Source: Sporobolomyces roseus (Eukaryota; Basidiomycota; Microbotryomycetes; Sporidiobolales; Sporidiobolaceae). From it: 64,000 nucleotides of DNA. Made by a program: the position numbers and the translations under genes. Every line of letters starts with the position of its first letter. Positions within the stretch are counted from its first letter, which is position 1. Of this stretch, positions 37,102 through 48,573 are shown one piece after another. The stretch covers positions 248,001-312,000 of the forward strand of contig JADILM010000008.1 of assembly GCA_016617785.1 (NCBI GenBank). Direction: 5' to 3'. The notes below the pieces were generated by a model. That model was given only the letters and a program-made list of their open reading frames with translations. It did not search any database and was not told where the DNA came from.

Positions 37102-39169
37102 ATGTCGACCTCAACCGAACTCGATTCTCAAGACTCGGTCTTTCCCTCGATTCCCGTTGGAGGAGAATGGATCGAGCCTTACTACTCCGACATCATTCGT
37201 TCAATTCAAGCCGGAGAATCGCCTTATCTTGTCATTCGAGGTGTCATGTAAGCGAGCCGTCTTCTGCGAAACAGACGAAAACTGAGCTGACCTTGCCACT
37301 CTTGTTTTCGCACGATCGTAACAGTCAACACGCGTATTGGCCTGAAGTCAGTCGAGCGTTCCGAGTCCAGATGTACATCCTCATTGGACTTCTCACTTTG
37401 TTCGTTCTCGCTCGCTTCGAAACTCCTATATGGCGCCCTCTCTGCTGACACTGAGCTCGCTTGTCGACGACGACAGCACCATCTGCACCATGATACTCGC
37501 TATCGGGCTGCGCTTCTCTCACAGTCAAATTTGTTTCTTCTTGCGACTCGATCGAACTGTTCTCTTGCCCTCTTCGATCTTGTTTCCGCTTTGCGCGATG
37601 ATCTACGCAGCTCGTGAGTCCAGCCATCACCGTCTTCATGGCACAGGGTCGAACACTAACTGGCTTTTATGAGCAAAGTTGGTATCGCTGTCGTTGCAGG
37701 AGCTATCCAGATTTCGCAACATGACCCTTATCCGAATTGGTGGCAAGGCGGACACGCTGCCTGGATTGGACCGATCTGGACTGGTATCTTCCTCGAGACA
37801 TGGGCATGTTACGCCGCTTGGTGAGTTCCAATCCTCTATTCGTGCTCGAAATCGACGAAATCGTCTTCGTTCGAATAGAACTAGAGCTGAATCCGCTGAC
37901 ACAGGTACATCCGTCGCTACGGCGCTCACTATCGCGAGTCAACGTTGAGGTCGATTGTCGCCTTGGCGATCCCGATCTTTCTGGTTGCAGCCGCTTGGAT
38001 TCCGACAACTTGGTTCTTTCACACTTCCGCCCTCAACTTCAACATTTCCTGGAGATGGGCTCGTCACATCTGCCACCAGCTCGAAATCTGGCAAGCGGAA
38101 TGGTCCCCTTCTAAAGGTCTCGAAATGAACAAGTTGATTCGGCTATTCCAGCCGGGAGTCAAATTGGGATTGACACTTCAAACTTATTCTGAGAGGAGTT
38201 CTTGCGGCAGCCGGAACGTCGTCTGCATCCTCGTCATCACGTTCATTGTAAGCTTTCGCCGTTACTTCGATCTCGCATGAGTGCGACACGGACTAATCTG
38301 CCTGAACTCTCGCTTTTCGCAGGTTTACCTCATCGGAGCGTTTCTCGAGCTATCACACATCTCTCGTTCGATCCGACGTCTTCGTGCCGAGTCTCGAATC
38401 TTCGAGATGAATGCAGCGAACCGTCGCAATGGCTTGTCAAGTATCGCCAACTCGACTTTGCTACCCGAAACGGATAGCTCAATCGAGGAAAAGCTCGACG
38501 TCGTTTTCGCGCAAGGACAAGGCAAGGGAGCAGTCAAGAAATGGCAATTGATGGAGTGGGCCAAGATGAATAGGATCTTGACGACAGCATGCATTGCAGC
38601 GTTGTTGATCGTGAACGCGGGTCTTCACCTCTGGAAAGGGTTGACTCCGTTGACGCTTCGCACTCCTTCAGCTCGTGCGTCTTGTCTCCCCTTGCTGTAA
38701 TTGACGATTGCTGACTCGCCTCTGGTGATCACTGACAGAGTTCCAAGCTGATCTACTAGTTTCTGGGTGGGCGAATTCGATTCTATCGACTATCGTCGCT
38801 ATCCTCATCCTTCTCCGTTCACTTGATGGCTCTTCACCGATGATCGTTCGACTCAAGTCATCATTCCCAATCTTACCTCTACCACCTTCGCTCGAAACCG
38901 TCAATTCCGTCGGAGCTCGAGAAGCGAACGTTACTTCTGGTCCCCCTCGCCATCATTTCGGAGGAGGAGGTAACATTCAATCGATCATCCGTGAGGCTAC
39001 TCGAGAGGATCAAGATCAGGACGATCGCGCGACATTGGAGAGGGAGAAAGGAAACGTTGCGGCGAGAATCAGTGAGGAAGGTTCTTCGAGATTGAGCGGG
39101 AAGTCTACGTCGGAACGTCACAGTACGACGAGCAGCTCAAGTACGTCGAGATATGCTATCATGAAGTAA
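37102..39169 (+). CDS. Polytopic membrane protein, tandem copy B, with a one-base frameshift in exon 2
   Basis: Six exons parallel copy A: 37102-37247, 37325-37613, 37679-37820, 37905-38247, 38323-38674, 38739-39169. Exon 4 is 343 nt in both copies. Exon 2 is 289 nt against 290 in copy A, and the frame breaks inside it: FRVQMYILIGLLTLFVLARFE (homologous to FRVQLWVLVALFALYVFF) runs into a stop at 37446, while the homology resumes in another frame (TMILAIGLRF, LRLDRTVLLPSSILFPLC). One base is missing around 37425-37440. The other exons are intact (WIGPIWTGIFLETWACYAAW, ILTTACIAALLIVNAGLHLW, SGPPRHHF). It is therefore a fresh pseudogene or a sequence error. An alternative intron (37372-37470) would restore the frame but remove the first membrane segment. 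Confidence 0.68.
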
Positions 39170-39641
39170 GGGATGCCCTCGTATCAAACTAGAATCGCAG
39201 GCGAATCAGTACAATTATCAGTTTTAAAGGTTCTCTTCTCTCTCTTCTCTCTGAGGGAGAATGTGCTCGCTTTCGAGGTTTGTTCTGGTCGTAGTCGTGT
39301 TTCAGTCACCACGAGGAAGCTGTGAAGCTAGAACACCCCAAACCCGAAACAACCGCTGCGTTAGCGTTTTTCTGGTTCTTTGCGAAATCTCTTCTTCTTC
39401 GCTAAAATCCGCTTCTTTCGCTCGCTGCTGCTCAAACCTGCTATATATATGAGAGCCGTCGTTAATTCGAGAGCGATCTATAGAATGAGATAGTTGCAAC
39501 TATGGGGTTTCAGAGCTTGAGAGAAAGTGGGTGCACCACACCTCGTGCAGCGATAAGGATTTCGAAGAAATCCTGCAGCCGCCTCGCTTTCTCCTCCTCC
39601 CACCCAACCAAGTCTACGATTCTATTCACTCTAGATTTTAC
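39170..39641. other. Intergenic, nothing recognised
   Basis: Only 472 bp of spacer is seen. An open frame extends upstream of 39642 to 39531, but it begins at a GTG rather than an ATG, so I place the next start at 39642. Confidence 0.35.
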
Positions 39642-41234
39642 ATGCCCATCAGTACACTCGGCTTATTCTCCTTCTCACGAACACCACGAACAACAAAAGA
39701 TCATTCGACTTTACCCAACTCCGAAACAGCGATTCTTCCAAGCCTCGCTAATTACGAATCGTCTACAACTCCACTCAAGGGTAAAGGGAAGGCAGTAGAT
39801 ACAAGGTGGAGTAATATAATGGGGCATAGCACCTCACTAGAACGCCAGACCTCACCAATCGCTTCCACCTCCTCCCATTCCCCCTCTTCTCCTCCTTCGA
39901 CCTCACGCGACACTCCGATTCGACCTAGATCAATATCTAAACGCCGTTACAACCTCCCAACAGAGTCACAACTACAAGCGGAAGGCTGTCCGTACTGTCC
40001 GGATGAAGAGAATTCGGCTTCAGATGGTACCTCGCGGTCGAAGAAGAGGACAGTGGGAACTCGTTTAAATGGTCAGAACGAAGAGAGGAGGAGCTCAGAT
40101 GATAGTATAGAGTCATTACAAGGGTTAGGGAATGGAAAGACGGGTTCAAATCGAGCGCCACTCTTCGATGATGTCGACGACCTCGAATCGGCAGGAGTCA
40201 ATGGAGGAGGAGTTGACGATCAATTGTCTTCTTCGTCTTCGAGCTCGTCAGAGGAGGATTGCGAAGCATGTTCCCTATTCTCTTACACCTCTCCGACTTC
40301 TTCCTACACACTCGGCCGCTCCCCAAGTACTCGCAAATCTTCCCTCTCTACAACCGCTACTTCCGACCCTCTCATCTCCCCTTGTTCCGTCCCCTCTGTT
40401 CCCATCTTATCCTTCGGCTCTCCATCCCATCAACGTGGTCACTGGCTACCAGGAACTCCCGACAAGATCCCAGCTCCTTCGGCTCAATCTCAATTCGCAC
40501 CTCCCCTTCCCGATCTCCCAGCTCCTCTTCCACTATCAACCTCTCCCGAGAAGCAAGGGTCGTCACTCCGTCGAGCAACGTCTCTCTCTTTCACCTCGAA
40601 ACCTTCCCTCCTCTCGAAATCCCTTCGTTCACTCGCCTCCCTCCCGAATCTTACCCTGCCGAATTTACTTCCTCAACTCCCTCGACCCGACATCTACCTC
40701 GCAAACTCTGATTCGCCATTCCTCAAATCAGGTTGGGGAGCGAAAGAACGAAGGAGGGTGTTGGATTCCGAGCCGAGTTGGGATGCAGACGAAGCGAGAG
40801 GATTGTTATCGAGGCGGAACAAGTTGGCGCACAGTGGATTCGCAGAGATGGGCGCACCAGTGGATGAGGCCGAAGCTATCCTCTACGCCGCGACGATGGG
40901 TTTATCACCGGATGCTGATCTCGCACTATCCGATTTCTCGTCCCCTCCTCCTCCAGTTTCACCACCTTCTCTTTCGCCTCCTCCTTCTCCGACTCTGGTC
41001 GCACCAGTCGCTTTAGCTCCAGCTATCGCTCCACCAACTCCTCCTCTCCCATCTCCTCCCTCACAACGATTCATCTCCAATACTCGACATCTCCTCATGC
41101 TCTCTATCGAATTCTCCATGATGCGAGCCGACAAGATCTCAAGTCCTTTACGACCCCGAGCTGTTATCGTCAGAAGTGGAAGTCCACCAAGAGGAGTCGG
41201 ACACAGCGGGTTGAGGAAGGAGATCACTTGTTGA
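39642..41234 (+). CDS. Ser/Pro-rich disordered protein of unknown function
   Basis: This is one exon, 530 aa from the first ATG in the open frame (MPISTLGLFSFSRT). Most of it is low complexity: Ser/Thr/Pro runs, a KGKGKAVD motif, poly-Ser (SSSSSSSEEDCEAC) and a Pro/Leu-rich stretch near 470 (SPPPPVSPPSLSPPPSP). Two short Cys pairs, CPYCPDEE and CEACSLF, might bind metal but are isolated. The last 70 residues (RFISNTRHLLMLSIEFSMMRADKISSPLRPRAVIV) are the only ordered-looking part and probably hold the functional motif. The frame could be conserved only in relatives of this fungus. It is convergent with the RTA1-type gene, with 316 bp between stops. Confidence 0.6.
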   Translation: MPISTLGLFSFSRTPRTTKDHSTLPNSETAILPSLANYESSTTPLKGKGKAVDTRWSNIMGHSTSLERQTSPIASTSSHSPSSPPSTSRDTPIRPRSISKRRYNLPTESQLQAEGCPYCPDEENSASDGTSRSKKRTVGTRLNGQNEERRSSDDSIESLQGLGNGKTGSNRAPLFDDVDDLESAGVNGGGVDDQLSSSSSSSSEEDCEACSLFSYTSPTSSYTLGRSPSTRKSSLSTTATSDPLISPCSVPSVPILSFGSPSHQRGHWLPGTPDKIPAPSAQSQFAPPLPDLPAPLPLSTSPEKQGSSLRRATSLSFTSKPSLLSKSLRSLASLPNLTLPNLLPQLPRPDIYLANSDSPFLKSGWGAKERRRVLDSEPSWDADEARGLLSRRNKLAHSGFAEMGAPVDEAEAILYAATMGLSPDADLALSDFSSPPPPVSPPSLSPPPSPTLVAPVALAPAIAPPTPPLPSPPSQRFISNTRHLLMLSIEFSMMRADKISSPLRPRAVIVRSGSPPRGVGHSGLRKEITC

Positions 41235-41550
41235 ACGAGATTGTTGTCATATCATATCTTAATTCGGGTTGTACCGCGGGATGTTTGTTATATTCTTCTT
41301 CTATCGCACGATACCTAATGGTTCTGTATTCACTCGCTTTACGAGTTTTAGATTCCTTTCTCCCACTTTTGTCGTATTTTAGAACTGCTCACTCCGTTTG
41401 CAACCGCATCACGATCTCACGCATCATCTGCTCTAACTGCGAGTCCTAGAGAGAGAGCCTACATTGCGATCTAGATACGAGAGAAGAAGAATTAAGGAGA
41501 ACACAAAGAACTTTATACAGCACCAATCGACATCCTTTCCCTCTTCTAGC
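41235..41550. other. Convergent 3' intergenic region
   Basis: These 316 bp lie between facing stop codons. They are somewhat T-rich; I see no gene. Confidence 0.4.
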
Positions 41551-42870
41551 TCAAACTGATTCAATAGGTTTCTCGATCGACGAAGCGGGACTCGGCGTTG
41601 TCGTATCGTCTATCTTGACTTCTTGAGTTTTATGAAGAGTGCGAGCATCGGGGAGACACCAAGATGGCCAGCAGAAACAGAATCCTCCTTGAGCAAAGAC
41701 CATCGCCATTGCGTCGAGAGTGTCGAAGTACGGTTCGTTTGCTGTGAACAGGTCGACAGTTCAAGATTAGTTTGAGCTCGAGAGAAATTTCATGAAAGAA
41801 GTAGACGTACTAATGAGGTAACCCTCCCAACCTTGAGACAGTTCGATCGCTCGATAAACGCATCTCACGAGGATCCACGCCGAAATCCACACCAATCCCC
41901 AACTCAACAACCCAACCCTTCCATACTTGACATTTTCTTTCTCCCTCCAACTCGGTGCCCTCCTCACGTTCCTCGCAAAGACCAAACCCATCACACAGAA
42001 AGCGACCATAGCGACAAGTTGAATGAGGATACCAGCCACCATGATCCAAGTTCCAGTAGTTGAAGACTCGTCGTTTTGTAATGCTAAGGCAGCCATCGCT
42101 CCTCCTACGGCTTGAACGATGATCGCGATCAAGTCGCACACGCAGAAGATGATGAGGTAGAGTGAAGGTCGAAGGGGAGAGTGTTCGGGGCCTAGCGCGC
42201 GGACTAGCATCCCGAGGAGACCGTAGCAACCGGCGGAGAAGAAGCAAGGTGCGAGAATGAGGCTGGGCAACGTCGAACGAGGTGACGGCGAGGAATAGTG
42301 AAGAGTAGGAGAGAAGGGCAAAGTGGGCAGAGGGAAGCGGGTTGAAGGGAGAGAGGGAAGGGGCATGGAAAGAAGAGGAAGGAAAGAAGTCGAATCAGCG
42401 ACGCAACAGATTAAGGAGATAATCACGGCTTACCAGCACTGTTGTACGAGGAAGGCGTTGAGCGAGTAAATGTTTTGATTGCTCCAGAGTCGACCGGCCC
42501 ATCCAAGAATCTCTCCGATTCCTCCAACGACGAGAATCGATAACCACCAAATTCGAGATCGAACGACGAGTCCGAGTTGTACGAGAGTGATGAGACTGAA
42601 TACGACAATGAAGACGACTCCTGCGGCAAGAGACGGTACGTATCCCTATTCGAGAGACGGAAAATTGCGAAGTTTTGTCAGCTTATTTTTGAGGGCAATT
42701 CGTCAATTGTGTTGTTCGACTCACATAGATGTTGAAGTCAAGATCACCATCTCCACCAGTCGCTGAAGTAGGTACGTCGGTACTGTAACAGAAAGAAGAT
42801 TGAGATTCAGAGCCGAAACCAAACCTCGATCTGAGGAGAACAGAAGAAGTGAAGAGACTTACGCAGACAT
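41551..42870 (-). CDS. RTA1-type seven-transmembrane protein (lipid-translocating exporter family)
   Basis: Five exons (42863-42870, 42725-42782, 42434-42645, 41811-42262, 41551-41741) give 306 aa, the usual RTA1-family size. The first coding exon is only 8 nt. Family signatures in order are GYVPSLAAGVVFIVVF, GEILGWAGRLWS, LVQQCWLILAPCFFSAGCYGLLG, CDLIAIIVQAVGGAMA, GTWIMVAGILIQLVAMVAF, WILVRCVYRAIELSQGWEGYL, and NEPYFDTLDAMAM. Fungal relatives (Rta1, Rsb1, Pug1, Ylr046c) sit in plasma or ER membranes and are linked to resistance to toxic lipids and sterol inhibitors, or to porphyrin traffic. Which of these applies cannot be told from sequence. The cytoplasmic tail is short and acidic. It is divergent from chorismate synthase. 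Confidence 0.9.
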
Positions 42871-43516
42871 GGCTAGAGCTAGCTAGAGGAAGTGATGAGG
42901 AGAGAAACAAGAGCAGAGATCAGATCACGGACGCTTTCGCAGTGGAGGAAAGCCATGTGGATCACCTTGAATGGGAAAAAAAAAGCGAGTCGATTCGCCG
43001 AACGGGTCCCCCTGCAAAAAATGGGAAGCGAAAAGCGGGCGAGTGGGAAAACCCGTACGCCGACGATCAAGTCTCTTCCTGCGAAGATCGATGGAAGTTG
43101 GAGCAAGGAGAGACAGGCGCCGAGAGACAGAGACGAAGAAATTTCAAGCTTCGGAAGAGAAGTCCGCTTAAAACCGCGGTAACAGACCCGAAGACTCGAC
43201 TACACTTCTTGCTCGATCTCTCTGCTAGTCGTCTGCAAACGCATTTAACTCCTGACATCAATTCCATAGCGAAAATTGGTTGCAATTGACTCTGGATTTC
43301 ATCAATAGACTTGAAAAGTTCTTGAACCTCAACTCGTCACTTTCGACACCCAGACTACCTCTAGACTTGCACAGAAGCTCTCTATACAGCTCTACAAGAC
43401 CATCAACAGTACTGCAGCCCCCCAGCTCGAAATTCAAACAGTCGCTCGACTTTAATTTCATCTACAGATCTCTCTCCTCTCAAAACCTCCCTGAACCCTC
43501 AAATTTAGCTCCAAGA
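42871..43516. promoter_or_regulatory. Divergent promoter region of the RTA1-type gene and chorismate synthase
   Basis: No gene is supported in these 646 bp. A purine-rich patch near 42975-42990 and an ordinary pyrimidine-rich leader before ATG 43517 are visible. Overlapping open frames at 42849-43289 have no family likeness. Confidence 0.4.
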
Positions 43517-45316
43517 TGTCTACTTTCGGTCAAATGTTCCGAGTGACGACTTATGGAGAGTCTCACTGCGCTTCGGTTGGCGCAATTATCGATGGATGCC
43601 CTCCTGTAAGTTCCCTCTCCTCTACCTGATCAAAGTGAGGATGTTGCCGGATGTAGGAACAAGGTAGGACGTACTCAATGGAACGGAGGCCGAAAAGGAT
43701 CAAGGGCAAACGCTACGAGCAAGTCGAGATTTGTTGAAAGAAAACTGATCCTTCAAACATCGCGCTGTACAGGGCATGCCTCTCTCAAACGACGATATTC
43801 AACCTCAAATGACCCGTCGTCGTCCCGGCCAAAGCAACCTTACGACTCCCGTAAGTCACAATACTCGCTTCGCTCCCGAAATTCGAAAGTGACTGATCCC
43901 TCGTCCTTCTCAGCGTAACGAAGCCGATCAAGTCTTCCTCCAATCCGGTATCGAAGCTGGTGTCACTCTCGGTACACCAATCGGTCTCCTCGTCCGAAAC
44001 AAGGATCAACGACCTCACGATTACACTGAAACTGATCATTACCCTCGACCCTCGCACGCCGATTGGACTTACTTGTTGAAATACGGACTCAAGGCCAGTA
44101 GTGGAGGAGGAAGAAGTAGTGCTCGTGAGACTATCGGTGCGTTCCCCACTCATCCCTCTGACTCCTCGCTCTGTTCCTGTTCTCACTTTCCTCATCATTC
44201 GACATAGGTCGTGTTGCTGCCGGAACTATCGCCGAACGTTACCTCAAACTCGCCTACGGTGTCGAGATCGTCGCCTTCGTCTCTTCAGTCGGAAAAGTTC
44301 ACATGCCCGAATCTTCGACCGATTCCGACTTGTTGAGCGAAGATTACCTCAAGCTCCTACATGGCCTCACTCGGGAGGACGTCGACCAGAACCTCGTCCG
44401 ATGCCCTCACGCCGAGACTGCTGAAGCTATGGAAGAGGTGAGTAGACTTGAATCAGCTCAGGGATCGTTCCCGTACGCAAATACTGAAGGTTTCTTTGGT
44501 ACTCACAGCGAATCATGGAAGCGAAAGCCAGCAACGATTCGATCGGTGGAACCGTTACTTGTGTGATCCGAAAATCTCCCGTCGGACTCGGAGAACCCGT
44601 TTTCGACAAGCTCGAGGCAACTCTCGCTCACGCCATGCTCTCTATCCCTTCAACGAAAGGATTCGAAATTGGATCTGGATTCAAGGGAACTGAAGCTGCT
44701 GGAAGTGTACACAACGATGCGTTCATCAAGAAGGAGGATGGTAGTCTTGGAACAAAGACTAACAGGAGTGGTGGAGTTCAAGGTGGAATCACTAATGGAG
44801 AGGATATCTATTTCAAGTGGGTCTGACGGGATTGGGCTCTACTTTGCTGGAGAACGAGAACTGATCTCGTTATCTCGAAATAGGGTCGCTTTCAAATCAC
44901 CGGCAACAATATCGCAAGAGCAAGCTACCGCAAAGTACGATGGTACTAGCGGTGTCCTTGCTACTCGAGGTCGTCACGATCCTTGCGTTGTTCCTCGGTA
45001 AGCTCCCATCACTTCATTCAAAATGTCAGCGTCCCAATCTAATCTCCTTTCGTCTCGTTCGTGCAGTGCTGTTCCCATCGTCGAAGCTATGGCTGCTCTC
45101 GTCATCATCGAGTGAGTTTCCTTCCTCTACTGTCTCCTCGCTCCAAATCGCTGACTGACCTCGCAACCTCCACTCAGCGCCGTTCTCATCCAAAACTCCC
45201 GAGCTGCCTCTGCTGCTCTCCTACCTCCTCTCGCCACTCCCCTTCCTCCTTCGATGTCCCTGCCCCCAAAGAAAGAGATGGAAGCTGCTGTTGACGAGAT
45301 TGTCAAACACCAATAA
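43517..45316 (+). CDS. ARO2: Chorismate synthase
   Basis: Chorismate synthase is the last shikimate-pathway enzyme. It removes phosphate from EPSP using reduced FMN to give chorismate, the precursor of aromatic amino acids and PABA; fungal enzymes also reduce their own flavin. Eight exons (43517-43605, 43773-43851, 43914-44136, 44208-44437, 44509-44816, 44884-44997, 45067-45111, 45178-45316) give 408 aa, normal length. Signatures are [43 protein letters not shown] and [72 protein letters not shown]; and [23 protein letters not shown]. Key His residues in SHADW and GESH are present. It is convergent with IMP3. No other ARO gene is nearby; ARO1 carries the pathway's preceding steps in fungi. 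Confidence 0.97.
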
Positions 45317-45605
45317 GCTTGCCTTGGAGATTTGAACAGTAGATTTGAAGATAGATTGTATTCGAAAAATAGGTTATGCATCGCCGCATGGCTTCGCTGT
45401 TTGTCAGTCGTCCGAAACGAGAAAGTGCGCATCGCGAGGGGAGAGGATCAGAAGTGAGCAAGACTGCGCGAACCCAAGAATGCGAAGTGAGGTTTCTCCG
45501 TGATTACGATTGCTCTCGCTCGAAACGCTCGAATGTCGTCGGAGAGGGTGAAGAACGAGAGTGTGAATACAACAAAGTGCGGAGGGAGGGAAAAGCGTAG
45601 GGAGA

Positions 45606-46475
45606 TCAAGCGAGTAAATCGAAATCGTCGAGTTCGTCCTGTTTACGGGAAGATGAATTAGTTTCGGTACATCGTCGAAGTGAGAGAGTGAACTCACGTT
45701 GTAGGAAGCGATGTGGCGCTTGAGTTTCGAAGTATCGACCCAAGTAACGAAATCTTCCATATTTCTCGTTACGAGGAAAGCGGGATCCGTGATCGTATCT
45801 GGTCCGACTCGTACATGACCTTGTTCAACGTATGTGACAGCCTACAACGCAATTCACGTCAGTACGCGCTTCCTCAGAGAGTGAGAGAGAGTAGAAAACT
45901 GACCATTTTAACGGTTTCCGCCATTTTCAATCTCACCATAACGACTGCCAACCTCCTCCTACACATCGCTCCTACCGTGACTTTCCCTTCCTTCTTCCCC
46001 TGCCCCTCAGTTTCCTTCTCTTTCCCTTTGAACCCTTTGACAGTAACCGCATCAGATCCTTCAATATCCGACATTTTAGCTCCTCGATCCATAATTCCCA
46101 TATCGTACAACTTTGAGAGGAGTAGATCTTCGTATTTCGTTCGGAAAGGGTCGACTGGAGGTAAACGGGAGAGTAAATGACTGATTCTTCGAACTTGTCC
46201 GCAGAGTTTATTGTAAGTATGATAATCATCTCTGAAAGAAGTCGGAGTTGGTCAGTATAGTTGACTGAGTGTAGGGGGAGGACTACTGACCGGTTCTGTA
46301 CGTGATATCTTCTCATCACTTTCGCTTCTCGCATACCAGCATCGCTCTTCCATTGAATGAAATCAATCTATTTTCAAAAGTAACGGGAGGTGAGTGAGAG
46401 TAGTTCGTGTGAGAGGGGGAGGTAGAAGCGTACCTTCTTGAGTAGTTTCTGTTCATGATGCTTCAGTTGACGCAT
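45606..46475 (-). CDS. IMP3: IMP3, U3 small nucleolar ribonucleoprotein
   Basis: Imp3 binds U3 snoRNA with Imp4 and Mpp10 and helps U3 pair with the 35S pre-rRNA in the small-subunit processome. Five exons (46434-46475, 46291-46367, 45904-46231, 45698-45841, 45606-45638) give 207 aa. Marks are [14 protein letters not shown] at the N-terminus; IDFIQWKS and [48 protein letters not shown]; the S4-like RNA-binding part [18 protein letters not shown] and [33 protein letters not shown]; and the C-terminal [10 protein letters not shown]. It is about 24 residues longer than yeast Imp3 because of a Gly/Lys/Glu-rich insert ([20 protein letters not shown]) just before the S4 domain. Confidence 0.95.
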
Positions 46476-47518
46476 TCTAGCTGTGTTGTGTGACTCCTTG
46501 AGGCTATGGGAGATGAAACTGAGAAGAAGTTGTAGGTTTGTGAACCACAAGTTGCTGGAAATTGGTAGAAAAAGAATTGAAGGGAGAGTCGAGAATTCCT
46601 GGGAGAAACTTCCCGCACTATTTCTCAACCAACACTCTTCCTCTCTTCACAACGACGGGGGGAAGTGATCGCCGACGGCCGCTACCTGAGTCGACCTCTC
46701 CGTGGATCCAGTTATCGCCCATCTGCTTTCACTTCCCCTTCGCTCAATTTTTCATTTTCTCGCTTTTCTACCCCTTCCCTCGCCTCCCATCGATGATGGA
46801 TGCTTCCTAATGACGATACAATGTGACATACATTACAATCAAGCTCAACAATCGGTAAGCGACCCTTCAATCGCACACACTGTCGACTCTTTCTGCAATA
46901 CGGAAGGCAAGCATCTATTATTCGTTTATTTCTGGTCGTAGCGTGTTTTGGGTGGAATTGCATTTTTCCGTGACGAATCCTTGGCTTCTTGAGACGTCGT
47001 GCACGAGAGCGGGTTGAGACTGGGAGACGTAGCGAGGCACTTCGAGCGATTTTACTTTCGTCAAACCTTTTCGACTTCCCTGCTTCGACCCTGATCTCCC
47101 CGTGTCGCAAGGGCTCATCCACTGATCGTATTCGACGAAGCAACGTCGATGCACTACCCGGAAGCACGTTGACGAGACCTCGGCTTGAACAGAGTGTATT
47201 TTTTGAAAATCCACGAAATCGACGTTGTTCTCGCTTGTCTCTCGCGTAGGGTCACTCGCGGCGGACGGGTCAAGTAGAAGGAGAGTCTATACGTCTACAA
47301 CAATGCATGTAGTCTATGTAAGGAAGTTCTATGTGCGAGGGTACAGATCAGAAACGAAAAAAAGAACGATTGTAAAGTGTCGATAAAGAACGAGTGTACG
47401 ATAAGTAGAAACGAAGGATCTATGTGTGAGCGTTGCGAGTGGAAAGAACGAAGGGATATAATAGGTACGACATGGTGGGGAATAGCGAAAGACGAAAAAC
47501 GGCGATAAGAGTAGGAAG
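46476..47518. other. 1.04-kb region without a supported gene
   Basis: This is the largest gap in the window, between the IMP3 start and the stop of the Mpv17-family gene. Several open frames overlap (for example 46712-47167 on the minus strand), but none has splice-consistent extension or family likeness. No tRNA cloverleaf was found by eye. It should contain the IMP3 promoter; a small ncRNA or a decayed gene cannot be excluded. Confidence 0.35.
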
Positions 47519-48573
47519 CTATTGCATGACCTCTGCGGCTGCGACTTCGATGGGAGTACCGTCTTGGAGGCGTGTTGGTGCAGGAGCCATCTGTCCTTTG
47601 TGAGCTGCCGATGCGAGGAATGCAGACCATCCGATACTGTTTCGAGTCGAAAGTCAGTTCTCTTTCCTTGCCGAATTGAAGGAGAGTACTTACGATATAG
47701 CGTTCATGAACGGTGGACGAGCATATACTGGTACAACAGCGTGCATAAAGATTGAGGAAGGACCAAACACCGCCCATTGAAGTTTGACGGTTCCCCATAA
47801 CCTCTCCTCAATCCTCTCTTTGATCCCTTGTTCACCCAATCTTGCCATATCCGGCGTCACTGACCATGGTCGCCCTTCGAGAAGTCCGCCGCAGAGGTAG
47901 AAGTAACAGGTTGCGAAGGGAGAGAAAATGACCATGTCGGTTAGGGTGCGTAGGCCGATAGCTGCAAACGAGCGAGTGGGTGTCAGCATCGTCCTGTCGA
48001 GTACAGTTCTCTCCTGTTCTTCTATCCGCCTTGCTCCCCATATCCGTCTCCTTTCCTTCAACCCAGACCCACTCTGCATTGCGAAACTGCGAAAGAACTT
48101 ACTTGACCATTTCGAGTTCTTTACGCTGATTCTGTTCAATACCCAATGCCATCGATTCTATAAATACACACATCAATAGATCAGTTCAATATCTCGAGGT
48201 TGAAGGAAGCGCGGCTAAAATAAATTGGGGGTTTGTTGAAACGTACCGACACGGGAGCGAAACAGAATGCACCGTAATACAGCAACCGCCTTGTCTTGTA
48301 CCACTGTTCGGAGATCCGACTGCGATCAGCGAGATCCGAGTGGGAAAGAGGTGTTTAGCGATTTACCTCAATCTCGTTGAACTGTTTCTTCTGAATAGCA
48401 CACTGATACGTGAGATCCCCTGCAGCTGATGTTATTCCTCCAGTGACCATCTGAGTTGATAACGTGTACTTCTGTAGCAGCTTGACTGTGAGGTGCGCGT
48501 AGAATCAGCGAGCTGTGCTTCCCTCAAAGAGAGAGGAAGGGGACTGACTGTAACCTCTGAAAATGAATGACAT
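47519..48573 (-). CDS. Mpv17/PMP22-family membrane protein
   Basis: Six exons (48549-48573, 48367-48485, 48247-48303, 48103-48157, 47694-47961, 47519-47636) give 213 aa. The Mpv17/PMP22 pattern is visible: YIKLLQKYTLSTQMVTGGITSAAGDLTYQ at the start; LLYYGAFCFAPVSNRWHWVL; TDMVIFSPFATCYFYLCGGLLEG; and the C-terminal signature RLWGTVKLQWAVFGPSSIFMHAVVPVYARPPFMNAISIGWSAFLA. Relatives are small four-helix proteins of the mitochondrial inner membrane (Sym1/Mpv17) or peroxisomes (PMP22, fungal Woronin sorting factor Wsc). Several consensus Trp and Pro residues differ (KLQWAVFGPS for the usual NWxVWPPxQ), so this is a divergent member. Compartment cannot be decided; there is no obvious presequence. 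Confidence 0.8.

Noticed and set aside
39531..39641. Extension of the Ser/Pro-rich protein to 39531
   Set aside because: The extension begins with GTG, not ATG; the first ATG in frame is at 39642.
46712..47167. 151-codon minus-strand open frame in the largest gap
   Set aside because: It has Arg/Ser-rich random-looking composition, no family likeness and no consistent splice extension.
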